A stretch of DNA of 64,000 nucleotides from the NCBI GenBank assembly GCA_042093735.1, contig JBELEM010000010.1, positions 1 to 64,000 of the forward strand. The letters run 5' to 3'. How positions within the stretch are numbered: the first letter of the stretch is position 1; every line of letters begins with the position of its first letter. This document shows positions 8,847 to 17,936 of this stretch, piece by piece. The DNA comes from Hellea sp042093735 (GTDB taxonomy: Bacteria > Pseudomonadota > Alphaproteobacteria > Caulobacterales > Maricaulaceae). Made by a program: the position numbers and the translations under genes. The notes under the pieces are model-generated. The model saw only the letters and a list, made by a program, of their open reading frames with translations. It was not told where the DNA came from and made no database searches.

Positions 8847-10971
8847 TTTTACTAAAATAAAAATCAATACTCCTGATTTTAAATACTCAGATGAAGTTGC
8901 CTGGGTGGCTCCAGAAGGAATAGAAATAAAAAAAGTATATAAAAAAGAAGATGTAGAAGGCATCAAACACCTTAATGGACTACCTGGTATTTCTCCTTTT
9001 ATGCGTGGCCCCTACCCGACAATGTATATTCAGAGACCTTGGACAATCCGACAATATGCGGGCTTCTCCACAGCCGAAGACTCAAATGCTTTTTACAGAC
9101 GCAATCTATCTTCTGGGCAAAAAGGTTTATCTGTAGCTTTTGACCTGGCAACTCATAGGGGGTATGACTCCGACCATCCTAGAGTATCGAGTGATGTAGG
9201 TATGGCCGGTGTAGCCATAGACTCAATCTATGACATGAGGGTTTTATTTGATAAAATTCCTTTAGATAAAATGTCGGTATCTATGACAATGAATGGTGCA
9301 GTATTACCTATCCTTGCTTTATATATAGCAGCAGCAGAAGAGAAAGGTATAGATCAAAAATTACTTACAGGTACAATTCAAAATGATATATTAAAAGAAT
9401 TCATGGTAAGGAACACATATATATACCCACCTAAACCTAGTATGCGAATTATATCTGATATCTTCAAGCACACTTCCCAAAATATGCCTAAATTCAATTC
9501 AATCTCTATTTCTGGCTATCATATGCAAGAGGCTGGAGCATCAGCTGATATTGAATTAGGATATACCCTGGCAGATGGTTTAGAATATATCCGAACAGGG
9601 GTAGCTGCCGGTATGGACATTGATATATTTGCGCCGCGTTTATCTTTCTTTTGGGCTGTTGGAATGAACTATTTTATGGAAGTTGCCAAACTACGCGCTG
9701 CGCGATTAATATGGTCAGAACTATTAAAGCCATTCAATCCAAAAAATCCTAAATCATCTATGCTACGAACACACTGTCAAACGTCAGGATGGTCATTAAC
9801 AGCCCAAGATGTCTATAACAATGTAGGAAGAACCCACATAGAAGCCATGGCAGCTGTAGATGGACACACACAAAGCTTACACACCAACTCATTGGATGAA
9901 GCATTAGCTTTGCCCACGGATTTCTCAGCTAGAATAGCCAGAAATACACAAATATTTCTACAAACCGAAGGCAAGCACTGTGATCAAATAGACCCGTGGG
10001 GCGGAAGCTATTATGTTGAGAAACTTACTAACGATTTAGCTAAAAGAGCACTCAACCATATCAATGAAATAGAATCAATGGGCGGGATGGCATCAGCTAT
10101 CGAAGCTGGAATACCAAAGCTAAGAATAGAAGAATCAGCCACTAGAATTCAAGCAAGAATAGATAGCAAATCTCAAACTGTAGTTGGTGTTAATAAATAC
10201 CTTTCCTCAGAAAAAGATAATATTCCTATTTTAAAAGTGGATAATAAAAAAGTTAGAGAGGGTCAATTAAAGCGGCTAGAACGTCTGAAAGCAGATAGAG
10301 ATATGATAAAAACCCAAAAAAATCTTGATGCTCTCACTCAATCTGCCGAAACTGGAGAAGGTAATTTATTAGAGCTTGCTATTAACGCTGCTCGCGCAAA
10401 AGCTACAGTTGGTGAAATATCATATGCTTTAGAAAAAGTTTGGGGTCGATATGAAGCTTCCCCTACTGGAGTTCAAAATATTTATTCAAATGCATTTGAC
10501 CCAAGCTGCGAAAGCCTTAATCAAGCAAAAGCCCGGGTTAAAGTATTTAAAGAACTCGAGGGAAGAGCTCCACGAATTCTAATAGCAAAAATGGGTCAAG
10601 ATGGACATGATAGGGGACAAAAAGTTGTAGCAACAGCTTTTCAGGATATAGGTTTTGATGTGATCATAGGACCATTATTTCAAACACCTAAGGAAGCAGC
10701 AATAATGGGGATTGAAAATGATGTCGATATAATTGCTGCAAGCTCACTAGCAGCAGGACATTTAAATTTAATTCCAAGTCTTAAATCTGAGCTTGATACC
10801 AAAGGAAGTAAAGATATATTGATTGTTGTAGGGGGAGTTATTCCTCCTGAGGATGTCCCCTCACTAAAAGATATGGGAGCAAAGGCTGTCTTTCCTCCTG
10901 GTACAAATATTCCTGAAGCTGCATTAGAAGTTCTTGAAATTATGAATATGAGGCTAAGTCAAGGCTCCTGA
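8836..10971 (+). CDS. mutB: Methylmalonyl-CoA mutase large (catalytic) subunit
   Basis: Adenosylcobalamin enzyme converting (R)-methylmalonyl-CoA to succinyl-CoA, the last step of propionyl-CoA breakdown. The 711-residue protein has the full barrel, with the substrate region TMYIQRPWTIRQYAGFS and GYDSDHPRV. Its C-terminal cobalamin domain carries the base-off signature DGHDRG at about residues 588-593 and SSLAAGH further on. The gene overlaps mutA by 11 bases, implying translational coupling. The propionyl-CoA carboxylase genes lie 2-5 kb downstream on the other strand, completing the route apart from the epimerase, which is not in this window. It is convergent with folE, two bases apart. Confidence 0.96.
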   Translation: MVPDFTKIKINTPDFKYSDEVAWVAPEGIEIKKVYKKEDVEGIKHLNGLPGISPFMRGPYPTMYIQRPWTIRQYAGFSTAEDSNAFYRRNLSSGQKGLSVAFDLATHRGYDSDHPRVSSDVGMAGVAIDSIYDMRVLFDKIPLDKMSVSMTMNGAVLPILALYIAAAEEKGIDQKLLTGTIQNDILKEFMVRNTYIYPPKPSMRIISDIFKHTSQNMPKFNSISISGYHMQEAGASADIELGYTLADGLEYIRTGVAAGMDIDIFAPRLSFFWAVGMNYFMEVAKLRAARLIWSELLKPFNPKNPKSSMLRTHCQTSGWSLTAQDVYNNVGRTHIEAMAAVDGHTQSLHTNSLDEALALPTDFSARIARNTQIFLQTEGKHCDQIDPWGGSYYVEKLTNDLAKRALNHINEIESMGGMASAIEAGIPKLRIEESATRIQARIDSKSQTVVGVNKYLSSEKDNIPILKVDNKKVREGQLKRLERLKADRDMIKTQKNLDALTQSAETGEGNLLELAINAARAKATVGEISYALEKVWGRYEASPTGVQNIYSNAFDPSCESLNQAKARVKVFKELEGRAPRILIAKMGQDGHDRGQKVVATAFQDIGFDVIIGPLFQTPKEAAIMGIENDVDIIAASSLAAGHLNLIPSLKSELDTKGSKDILIVVGGVIPPEDVPSLKDMGAKAVFPPGTNIPEAALEVLEIMNMRLSQGS

Positions 10972-10973
10972 CC

Positions 10974-11543
10974 CTAATCGATAAGCCGTAAGAACTCTGC
11001 TCTTTGTTCTGGTTGATGAAATTTACCTGAAAGTGCCGAACTTATCATTTTATGTGGCGTTCTTATACCTCGCATGCTCATGCATAAATGTTCACCTTTA
11101 GCCATAACTGCGACGTCATCAGTACCCAGTATCACCTTCACATGATTAGCTATATCAGAAACTAGCTGTTCTTGTAGTGTAAGCTTATGAGCATGTTTGT
11201 GGGCTATACGTGCGAACTTAGATAAGCCCAAGACTTTGTCATCAGCAATGTACGCTATCGATATGTCACACCAAAATGGCAACATATGATGTTCACACAT
11301 AGACCATACTTTCATACCGGTAACTGCAACCATTTGATTGTGCTTAACTGCACTAAAAGTGGTATCTAACTTACCCGCATCATACTCAACAAATTCTTGC
11401 CAAAAATCAGCTATTCTTCTTGGCGTCTCAGCAAGACCCTCTCTATCAGGGTCCTCACCAAGGGCCCCCAAAAGTTCTTTAACTAGTAGTTTAACTTTAC
11501 TATGATCTATTTTTCTTGGGGGTTCGTTATAGCGTGATGGCAT
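10974..11543 (-). CDS. folE: GTP cyclohydrolase I
   Basis: Converts GTP to 7,8-dihydroneopterin triphosphate, the entry step of tetrahydrofolate synthesis; the same product feeds queuosine synthesis (queF lies at 40 kb). Zinc ligands are present: Cys83 and His86 in SMCEHHMLPF, and Cys154 in GEHLCMSMRG. EDPDREGLAETPRR is the standard N-terminal motif. At 189 residues it has the normal length of a type IA enzyme. It is a single gene whose 3' end abuts mutB. Confidence 0.96.
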   Translation of the reverse strand: MPSRYNEPPRKIDHSKVKLLVKELLGALGEDPDREGLAETPRRIADFWQEFVEYDAGKLDTTFSAVKHNQMVAVTGMKVWSMCEHHMLPFWCDISIAYIADDKVLGLSKFARIAHKHAHKLTLQEQLVSDIANHVKVILGTDDVAVMAKGEHLCMSMRGIRTPHKMISSALSGKFHQPEQRAEFLRLID

Positions 11544-11585
11544 TAGTATCTCTTTTAGGTGTAGGGTGTAACTATCTTAATAATA

Positions 11586-12011
11586 TTAAAGACTACTGAG
11601 GTAATCTCTAATAACTTCCACTCTTCTACGGTTAACACCCCTATCGGAATATCCAACCCTTGACGAGGAACGAATCTCCCAAGTCTCAAAATCGCTTTGT
11701 CTGAATTCTACATCATCAACAAACTTAAATATTTTTGACATATAAGTGGCTGATAAATAGGTTTCAGTTTCAGATGTTATGATACCTCCGGTATCAGTTA
11801 CCGCACGCTTGAGTTCGCTAAGATTACCTAGTAATGGCTTAACTTTCTTTTCGGGCTGAGTATTAAACTCTGAAGATACGCCATTTGGTGATGACTTTAA
11901 ATCAGCTAATTTTCCATCGATTAAACCCACTGCTTCGCCCTTCTGTGATTTTAGGCCTAGCAAGAAAAAACTTAAAGCGATAAAGGCAAATCCAAAAAAA
12001 ATATATTTCAT
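11586..12011 (-). CDS. DUF1499 family membrane-anchored protein
   Basis: A 141-residue protein with an N-terminal hydrophobic helix (about 4-20; signal anchor) and a DUF1499 domain. The family sequence FKFVDDVEFR is followed by SSRVGYSDRGVNRRRVE near the C terminus. The biochemical role of DUF1499 is unknown; many are periplasmic or lipoprotein-like. It follows the alpha/beta hydrolase gene by three bases on the same strand and is probably the last gene of that transcript. Confidence 0.75.
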   Translation of the reverse strand: MKYIFFGFAFIALSFFLLGLKSQKGEAVGLIDGKLADLKSSPNGVSSEFNTQPEKKVKPLLGNLSELKRAVTDTGGIITSETETYLSATYMSKIFKFVDDVEFRQSDFETWEIRSSSRVGYSDRGVNRRRVEVIRDYLSSL

Positions 12012-12014
12012 TTT

Positions 12015-12995
12015 TTATCCGTTCATAATGTGAGATATGTACTCATCATACCAGGTTGGCCCAGTCAAGCTTTGAAAAAAACCGTTATGACCTCCACTGT
12101 TAGTGATAATACGATTTGCGTTAGTATTTAGTTCAAGTTTTTCTATATCTTCATAAGGTATTATTCCATCATCCACTGATGTGATAATACTTATTGGAAT
12201 AGGACATGTTTTCAAATCGTGGGCATCAACCCTGTAGGCATCAAAGTAAGACTTTAAACTAGGAAATTCTGTATATTCTGACATGATTTTTTCTGTCATT
12301 GACATTACTGTATTATAAGAAAAAATATCATTAAAATTATATAGTTCGGGAAAAAACTTTTGTTTTTTACGCAGAGAATTTTTCCATTTTTTCAAAAAAT
12401 ATCTTTTATAAAAGTAATTGCCATCAACCAATGGGGCTGCAGACCATGGGTCTACAACAGGACTTATAGCAAAAATATGCTTTAATTTTTTAATCGATAA
12501 ATCACGAAGACTTCTCGCGATTCTAAGACTGAAATTACCACCGAGAGAGAAACCAACTATATAAACAGGTACTTCTCCTGAAAATGCCACAGCTTGCTTT
12601 ACAGCATCAAAAACCTCATTGAAGTTAGTTGATAAAAATATACCTGAATTTAAATTCTGGGTTTCACCATGATCTCGATAGTTCAGTCGAAAAACGGATG
12701 AACCTTGGTTGAATAAATAATTACCGCACGAAACAACATAACTACTATCTTGGGATCCTTCCCATCCATGCAGGAAAATAACTAGTGATTTATTTTGCGA
12801 GCTTCTTGAATAACTAGCTTTTAATCTAACATTATCTTCGCAGGTCAAAATGATAGTTTCTGCAGCTTTCAACATTTCATTATTGCCACGTTTTCTGTAT
12901 TTAAATGAGGCTAATGAAGTCTGAACTAAGGATGAAGAAAGCCATATAGGCGGTTTAAACGGCTTCAGATTATAATCTTTGACTAAGTTTATCAT
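12015..12995 (-). CDS. YheT-type alpha/beta hydrolase
   Basis: A 326-residue hydrolase of the YheT/COG0429 group. The oxyanion HGWEG lies at 76-80, the nucleophile Ser150 in GFSLGGN, the probable acid Asp275 or Asp276 in TSVDDGIIP, and His303 in SGGHNGF. The FKPPIWLSSSLVQT N terminus is typical of this group and supports the ATG start. The natural substrate is unknown for most members (esters or acyl chains). It is 41 bases downstream of pccA and could be co-transcribed with the carboxylase. Confidence 0.83.
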   Translation of the reverse strand: MINLVKDYNLKPFKPPIWLSSSLVQTSLASFKYRKRGNNEMLKAAETIILTCEDNVRLKASYSRSSQNKSLVIFLHGWEGSQDSSYVVSCGNYLFNQGSSVFRLNYRDHGETQNLNSGIFLSTNFNEVFDAVKQAVAFSGEVPVYIVGFSLGGNFSLRIARSLRDLSIKKLKHIFAISPVVDPWSAAPLVDGNYFYKRYFLKKWKNSLRKKQKFFPELYNFNDIFSYNTVMSMTEKIMSEYTEFPSLKSYFDAYRVDAHDLKTCPIPISIITSVDDGIIPYEDIEKLELNTNANRIITNSGGHNGFFQSLTGPTWYDEYISHIMNG

Positions 12996-13036
12996 GTTAC
13001 AGAATCACCATAATGAAACAGAAATAAATTAAAACT

Positions 13037-15061
13037 TCACTCAGTTTTAAATTCCATAATTACCTCATCAACAGCAAGGTTGTCTCCTGCTTTTACTTTA
13101 ACCTTATGAACAATTCCTTGCTTTTCAGCCCGTAGAGTATTTTCCATTTTCATGGCTTCAACAACTGCCAAAGCTTGCCCGTCTTGTATCTCTTGCCCCT
13201 CCTCTACAAGAAGTGAAACTATTACACCCGGCATAGGACATAATAGTAAATTTGATGTATCTGGTTCGATTTTCTCTAGCATAAATTCTGACAACTCTGC
13301 TCCCCTAGGGGTTCTAACAGAAACTTTAAATTCACAACCACGGTGCCATACCCTGTAACCTTCAGATATTTTCTTAGCTATAAAATTAAATTTACAATTA
13401 TCAATAAATGCTTTCACAAGTTGTTGACCTGGCTTCCAACTTGTTAAGACTTCCATGTCTAATATATCAAGTTCTCCATTAGGGTCTCTTATTGAAATAG
13501 TTCTTAAACCTTCTTCACCGTTAATATCTGCAGTATACTTTATACCTCCTATCTCAACTGACCATAAATCTGGAACATGACGCTCATGATTAGGCAGTAC
13601 ACCTGAAATATCAGCAGCACGGTGCTCACTAATATCGTGCATTAATGCACAAACAGCTGCTATTCGTCTTGTATAAGCATTACTAATTTCTGCCCCGGCA
13701 AATCCATTGGGGTACTCCTCAGAAATAAATGCAGTCGTTATATTACCACTTACGAAACGATCATGTTCATATACAGCCTGCAGAAATGGTATATTATGTC
13801 CTATTCCTTCCAGTTCAAAAACATCCAAGGCGTCTTTCATTGTATTGATAGCAATATCTCTATCCTCACCCCATGTACAAAGCTTGGCAATCATGGGGTC
13901 GTAATACATAGAAATTTCTCCACCTTCGAATACCCCAGTATCATTACGTATAGCATGATTATCCCAGACACCTTCGGCAGGAGGACGATATCGTTTAAGC
14001 CTACCTATTGAAGGTAAAAAATTTCTGTAAGGATCTTCTGCATATATACGCGACTCCATAGCCCAACCTGAAAGCTCTATGCTTTCTTGAGTAGAAGATA
14101 GAACATCTCCATTTGCAGACTTTATCATCTGTTCGACAAGGTCAATACCGGTTATAAGTTCTGTTACTGGGTGCTCGACTTGCAATCGTGTATTCATTTC
14201 CAGGAAATAAAAATTCTTATCTTTATCAACTATAAACTCGACAGTACCAGCAGAGTCATAATTGACTTCTTTTGCCAATGCCACTGATTCTAACCCCATA
14301 GCTTCTCTTGTTTTTTCATCAAGAAATGGTGAAGGGGCCTCTTCAATAACTTTTTGATTTCTACGTTGTATTGAACACTCTCTCTCCCCCAAATAAATTA
14401 CATTTCCATGCTTATCCCCTAACACTTGAATTTCAATATGCCTTGGTTGTTCAATAAATTTTTCTATAAAAATTCTATCATCCCCAAAGCTATTTGCAGC
14501 TTCATTTTTTGATGATTGATACCCCTCACGAGCTTCTGTGTCATTCCATGCTATTCTCATACCTTTACCACCACCACCGGCTGATGCTTTAATCATTACT
14601 GGATATCCGATTTCCTTAGAAATTTTGATTGCTTCATCCGCGTTCTCTATCAAGCCCATGTGGCCAGGAACGCAAGAGACCCCGGCATCAATTGCTATTT
14701 TCTTTGAGGTGATTTTATCTCCCATTGATATGATTGCATGCGCATTAGGGCCTATAAAAGTGATATCTTTATCCTCAAGCCTCTTAGCAAATTCAGCATT
14801 CTCAGATAAAAATCCGTATCCAGGATGCACAGCATCTGAACCTGTTTCTGCTATAGCTTTAAGTATCTTGTCCATAACTAAGTAAGACTGATTTGCTGGC
14901 GAAGCGCCGATGTAATAGCTTTCATCCGCCATATCAACATGGAGGGCATTTTTATCAGCATCTGAAAAAATAGAAACAGTTTTAATTCCCATCCTTTTTG
15001 CTGTCTTGATTACGCGACATGCAATTTCACCACGGTTGGCTATAAGTATTTTTTTTATCAT
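13037..15061 (-). CDS. pccA: Propionyl-CoA carboxylase, biotin-carboxylase/BCCP (alpha) subunit
   Basis: Carries out ATP-dependent carboxylation of biotin for conversion of propionyl-CoA to methylmalonyl-CoA. The 674 residues show the biotin carboxylase N domain (KKILIANRGEIACRV), the ATP-grasp loop KASAGGGGKGMR, the EMNTRLQVEHPVTE active-site segment, a linker (BT) domain and a C-terminal biotinyl domain with AMKMEN, the lysine near residue 639. Length and order match PccA rather than the shorter acetyl-CoA carboxylase AccC. It lies 60 bases downstream of pccB. Confidence 0.95.
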   Translation of the reverse strand: MIKKILIANRGEIACRVIKTAKRMGIKTVSIFSDADKNALHVDMADESYYIGASPANQSYLVMDKILKAIAETGSDAVHPGYGFLSENAEFAKRLEDKDITFIGPNAHAIISMGDKITSKKIAIDAGVSCVPGHMGLIENADEAIKISKEIGYPVMIKASAGGGGKGMRIAWNDTEAREGYQSSKNEAANSFGDDRIFIEKFIEQPRHIEIQVLGDKHGNVIYLGERECSIQRRNQKVIEEAPSPFLDEKTREAMGLESVALAKEVNYDSAGTVEFIVDKDKNFYFLEMNTRLQVEHPVTELITGIDLVEQMIKSANGDVLSSTQESIELSGWAMESRIYAEDPYRNFLPSIGRLKRYRPPAEGVWDNHAIRNDTGVFEGGEISMYYDPMIAKLCTWGEDRDIAINTMKDALDVFELEGIGHNIPFLQAVYEHDRFVSGNITTAFISEEYPNGFAGAEISNAYTRRIAAVCALMHDISEHRAADISGVLPNHERHVPDLWSVEIGGIKYTADINGEEGLRTISIRDPNGELDILDMEVLTSWKPGQQLVKAFIDNCKFNFIAKKISEGYRVWHRGCEFKVSVRTPRGAELSEFMLEKIEPDTSNLLLCPMPGVIVSLLVEEGQEIQDGQALAVVEAMKMENTLRAEKQGIVHKVKVKAGDNLAVDEVIMEFKTE

Positions 15062-15121
15062 TTATTTAACTTCCGATAAGGTCATTATAGTCTAGAAATA
15101 TTCGATTAATTTAGATCAATG

Positions 15122-16660
15122 TTAAAGCGGTAAATTACCATGTTTTTTCCATGGGTTTTTTAATTCTTTATCTTTAAGAAGCGCAAAAGCTCTGTTAACA
15201 CGTTTTCTGGTAGATTGCGGCTGAATGACTTCATCAATATACCCCAATTCAGCAGCGCGAAATGGACTTAAAAACTTCTTTTCATAATCATTAATATGCT
15301 TATCTATCTTGTCGTCATCACCTAGGTCGCTTCGGTGTAGAATTTCCACAGCCCCCTTAGCGCCCATTACAGCTATTTGTGCCGTAGGCCATGCATAATT
15401 TATATCACCTCGTAAGTGTTTTGGCGCCATTACACAATAAGCACCTCCGTAAGCTTTTCGAGTTATAACAGTTACCTTTGGCACGGTTGCCTCACCGAAT
15501 GCATATAATAATTTTGCACCATGCTTTATGGACCCTCCAAACTCTTGGCTTGTTCCGGGCAAGAAACCAGGTACATCAACTAAGGTTAAAATTGGTATAT
15601 CAAAAGCGTCACAAAACCTTACGTGTCGAGCTGCCTTACGAGATGCATCGCTATCCAAACAACCCGCTAGAACCATTGGTTGATTGGCTACAACACCAAC
15701 TGTCTGTCCCTCAAGTCGTATAAATCCACATAAAATATTTTTTGCAAAATCACGTTGAATCTCAAAAAAATCTCCCTCATCTGCAATTTTTTCAATTAAC
15801 TCATGCATATCGTACGGTATGTTAGGATTTTCGGGAACAATGGTATCCAGACTTTCATCAATACGGTCATGTTTATCATAAAACTTTCGTACAGGTGATC
15901 CCGTCTGATTATTGAGCGGTAAAAAATCAAATAACCTTCTAATCTCAGCAAGTGTCTCCAAGTCATTATCAAAAGCACCATCTGCTACTGATGATTTAGT
16001 TGTGTGAGTTTTAGCTCCCCCTAACTCTTCGGCAGTAACAATTTCATTAGTCACAGTTTTAAGTACATCTGGTCCCGTAAGAAACATATATGAACTATCA
16101 CGAACCATAAAAATAAAGTCAGTTAGAGCTGGAGAATACACTGCGCCACCTGCACTCGGTCCCATAATTACAGAAATTTGGGGCACGACACCCGATGCTA
16201 AAATATTATTCTGAAAAACATCTGTGTAACCTGCTAGAGCCTCAACCCCCTCTTGAATACGGGCACCCCCAGAGTCGTTAAGTCCTATTATGGGTGCACC
16301 ATTTTTAATTGCCATCTCTTGAACTTTACAAATTTTCTGAGCATGAGTTTTTGATAGCGAGCCACCAAAAACGGTAAAGTCTTGCGCGTATACAAATGTC
16401 TTTCTGCCATTTATTGTTCCCCATCCGGTTACAACACCATCTCCTGGAAAGTGAGTTTTATCCATATCAAAATCGGTTGAACGGTGTTTTACGAACATAT
16501 CAAACTCTTCGAAACTATTGGGATCAAGTAATAACTCAAGCCTTTCACGGGCGGTTAACTTACCTTTATTATGCTGCGCTTCTATTCGCTTAGCGCCACC
16601 ACCAAGCCTTGCCTCGTCACGTCGTATCTGCAACTGATCTAAAATATCACTCAAACCCAA
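15122..16660 (-). CDS. pccB: Propionyl-CoA carboxylase, carboxyltransferase (beta) subunit
   Basis: Transfers the carboxyl group from biotin to propionyl-CoA. The 512-residue protein has both crotonase-like halves. The N half has GLNDSGGARIQEGVEALAGY and MGPSAGGAVYSPALTDF, forming the first oxyanion site. The C half has VDVPGFLPGTSQEFGGSIKHG and TRKAYGGAYCVM, forming the second. First gene of pccB-pccA; with mutAB it converts propionyl-CoA to succinyl-CoA, a common route for odd-chain, branched-chain or DMSP-derived carbon. The 198-base spacer to the divergent efflux genes is AT-rich and has one inverted repeat (TAGGC/GCCTA at 16745-16760), without a recognisable operator. Confidence 0.95.
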   Translation of the reverse strand: MGLSDILDQLQIRRDEARLGGGAKRIEAQHNKGKLTARERLELLLDPNSFEEFDMFVKHRSTDFDMDKTHFPGDGVVTGWGTINGRKTFVYAQDFTVFGGSLSKTHAQKICKVQEMAIKNGAPIIGLNDSGGARIQEGVEALAGYTDVFQNNILASGVVPQISVIMGPSAGGAVYSPALTDFIFMVRDSSYMFLTGPDVLKTVTNEIVTAEELGGAKTHTTKSSVADGAFDNDLETLAEIRRLFDFLPLNNQTGSPVRKFYDKHDRIDESLDTIVPENPNIPYDMHELIEKIADEGDFFEIQRDFAKNILCGFIRLEGQTVGVVANQPMVLAGCLDSDASRKAARHVRFCDAFDIPILTLVDVPGFLPGTSQEFGGSIKHGAKLLYAFGEATVPKVTVITRKAYGGAYCVMAPKHLRGDINYAWPTAQIAVMGAKGAVEILHRSDLGDDDKIDKHINDYEKKFLSPFRAAELGYIDEVIQPQSTRKRVNRAFALLKDKELKNPWKKHGNLPL

Positions 16661-16858
16661 ATCCCTTCAAACGTTTAAGATAACTGCGCACCCTACAACT
16701 AGTAAGGCATCGGTCAACCCTGATTTGCAACAAATAATAACCTTTAGGCCCTTAAGCCTACTATTGATTAAATTAGGTCTATCTATCACTTTAAAATTAA
16801 CATAGAGACCATATTAAATTGATAAATCCTTTTTTAAATTAAGTGCGTAATAAACAAT

Positions 16859-17935
16859 ATGAAAATTAACTGGTCATATGCATTAGCTTTAATCGCTACA
16901 GTATTTATTTTTATATGGTTTTTATTTAACAGTAACAGCTCAAAAAAATCTATTATTCAATCGGTTCCTTCAATAAGCCAGGCCTCAACTCCAACAGTTC
17001 TTGTAGCGCGTAGTTCATCAACCAAACATGATGTAAATTATGAGGTCTATGGTCGAACAGAGGCTAACAGGATTGTTACACTTAAATCAGAAACTTCTGG
17101 TCTGGTCACACGTACCCCTGCCAGAGAGGGTCAATTAATAAAAAAAAATCAGATAGTCTGCAAACTTCAAACTGATGCAAGAATTGCAAACTTAGACCAA
17201 GCAAAAGCTACACTTGATTTACGTAAATTTGACTTAGAAACGACTAAATTGTTGGTTGAGAAAGGCTTTAAATCTGCAATTCAATTAAAATCACAAAAGG
17301 CCGCAGTTGATATTGCTGAGGCATCAGTGAAACAATCTCAAATTGAACTTGAGAATGTTAACATAAGAAATCACTTTGAAGGAATTTTATCAAAACAAAT
17401 TGCCGAAACAGGAGATTATTTACTGCCAGGTCAAGCATGTGCCACAATAATAGAAATGAACCCGGTAATAGTCTCTGTAGAATTAACGGAACAGCAAGTC
17501 GAAAATATTGGAATATCACAGAACACAGAAATTTTGCTATCATCGGGAAAAATTATTTCTGGAAAAATACGCTATTTGGAATCAATATCCAATCCGCTCA
17601 CTCGAACCTTCAAAGCTGAAATTGAAGTTGATAATTATGATCACAATATTAGAGGAGGCTTAACTGCTTCAGTAAAAATAAAAGCAGGGACTGTAGATGC
17701 ACATCTGATCCCGTCGAAAATTCTGACTTTGAACTCATTTGGAGATATAAGTGTACGCTATGTAAATCCAGATAATACAGTAGGTATAGCAGTTGTTGAA
17801 CAAATTGACGAAGACCCTAACGGCATATGGGTAACTGGTCTACCGAAAGAAACATTAATCATACTCGATGGCCAAGATTATGTTATCGAGGGATCTAGAG
17901 TAGATCCTAAGTTCGATAACGGCGCTAGTATTTAG
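16859..17935 (+). CDS. RND efflux periplasmic adaptor (membrane fusion protein)
   Basis: A 358-residue HlyD/MexA-type adaptor: one N-terminal membrane anchor (about residues 8-25), a lipoyl half (LKSETSGLVTRTPAREGQLI), a short coiled-coil hairpin (about 105-160) and a beta-barrel segment. It links an inner-membrane RND pump to an outer-membrane channel. The stop is separated from the pump gene by one base. No TolC-type channel gene lies nearby, so the channel must be encoded elsewhere. The substrate is unknown. Confidence 0.88.
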   Translation: MKINWSYALALIATVFIFIWFLFNSNSSKKSIIQSVPSISQASTPTVLVARSSSTKHDVNYEVYGRTEANRIVTLKSETSGLVTRTPAREGQLIKKNQIVCKLQTDARIANLDQAKATLDLRKFDLETTKLLVEKGFKSAIQLKSQKAAVDIAEASVKQSQIELENVNIRNHFEGILSKQIAETGDYLLPGQACATIIEMNPVIVSVELTEQQVENIGISQNTEILLSSGKIISGKIRYLESISNPLTRTFKAEIEVDNYDHNIRGGLTASVKIKAGTVDAHLIPSKILTLNSFGDISVRYVNPDNTVGIAVVEQIDEDPNGIWVTGLPKETLIILDGQDYVIEGSRVDPKFDNGASI

Positions 17936-17936
17936 A

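Noticed and set aside
14538..14885. 115-codon frame opposite pccA
   Set aside because: Antisense of a highly conserved biotin carboxylase segment; composition typical of a reverse-strand shadow.
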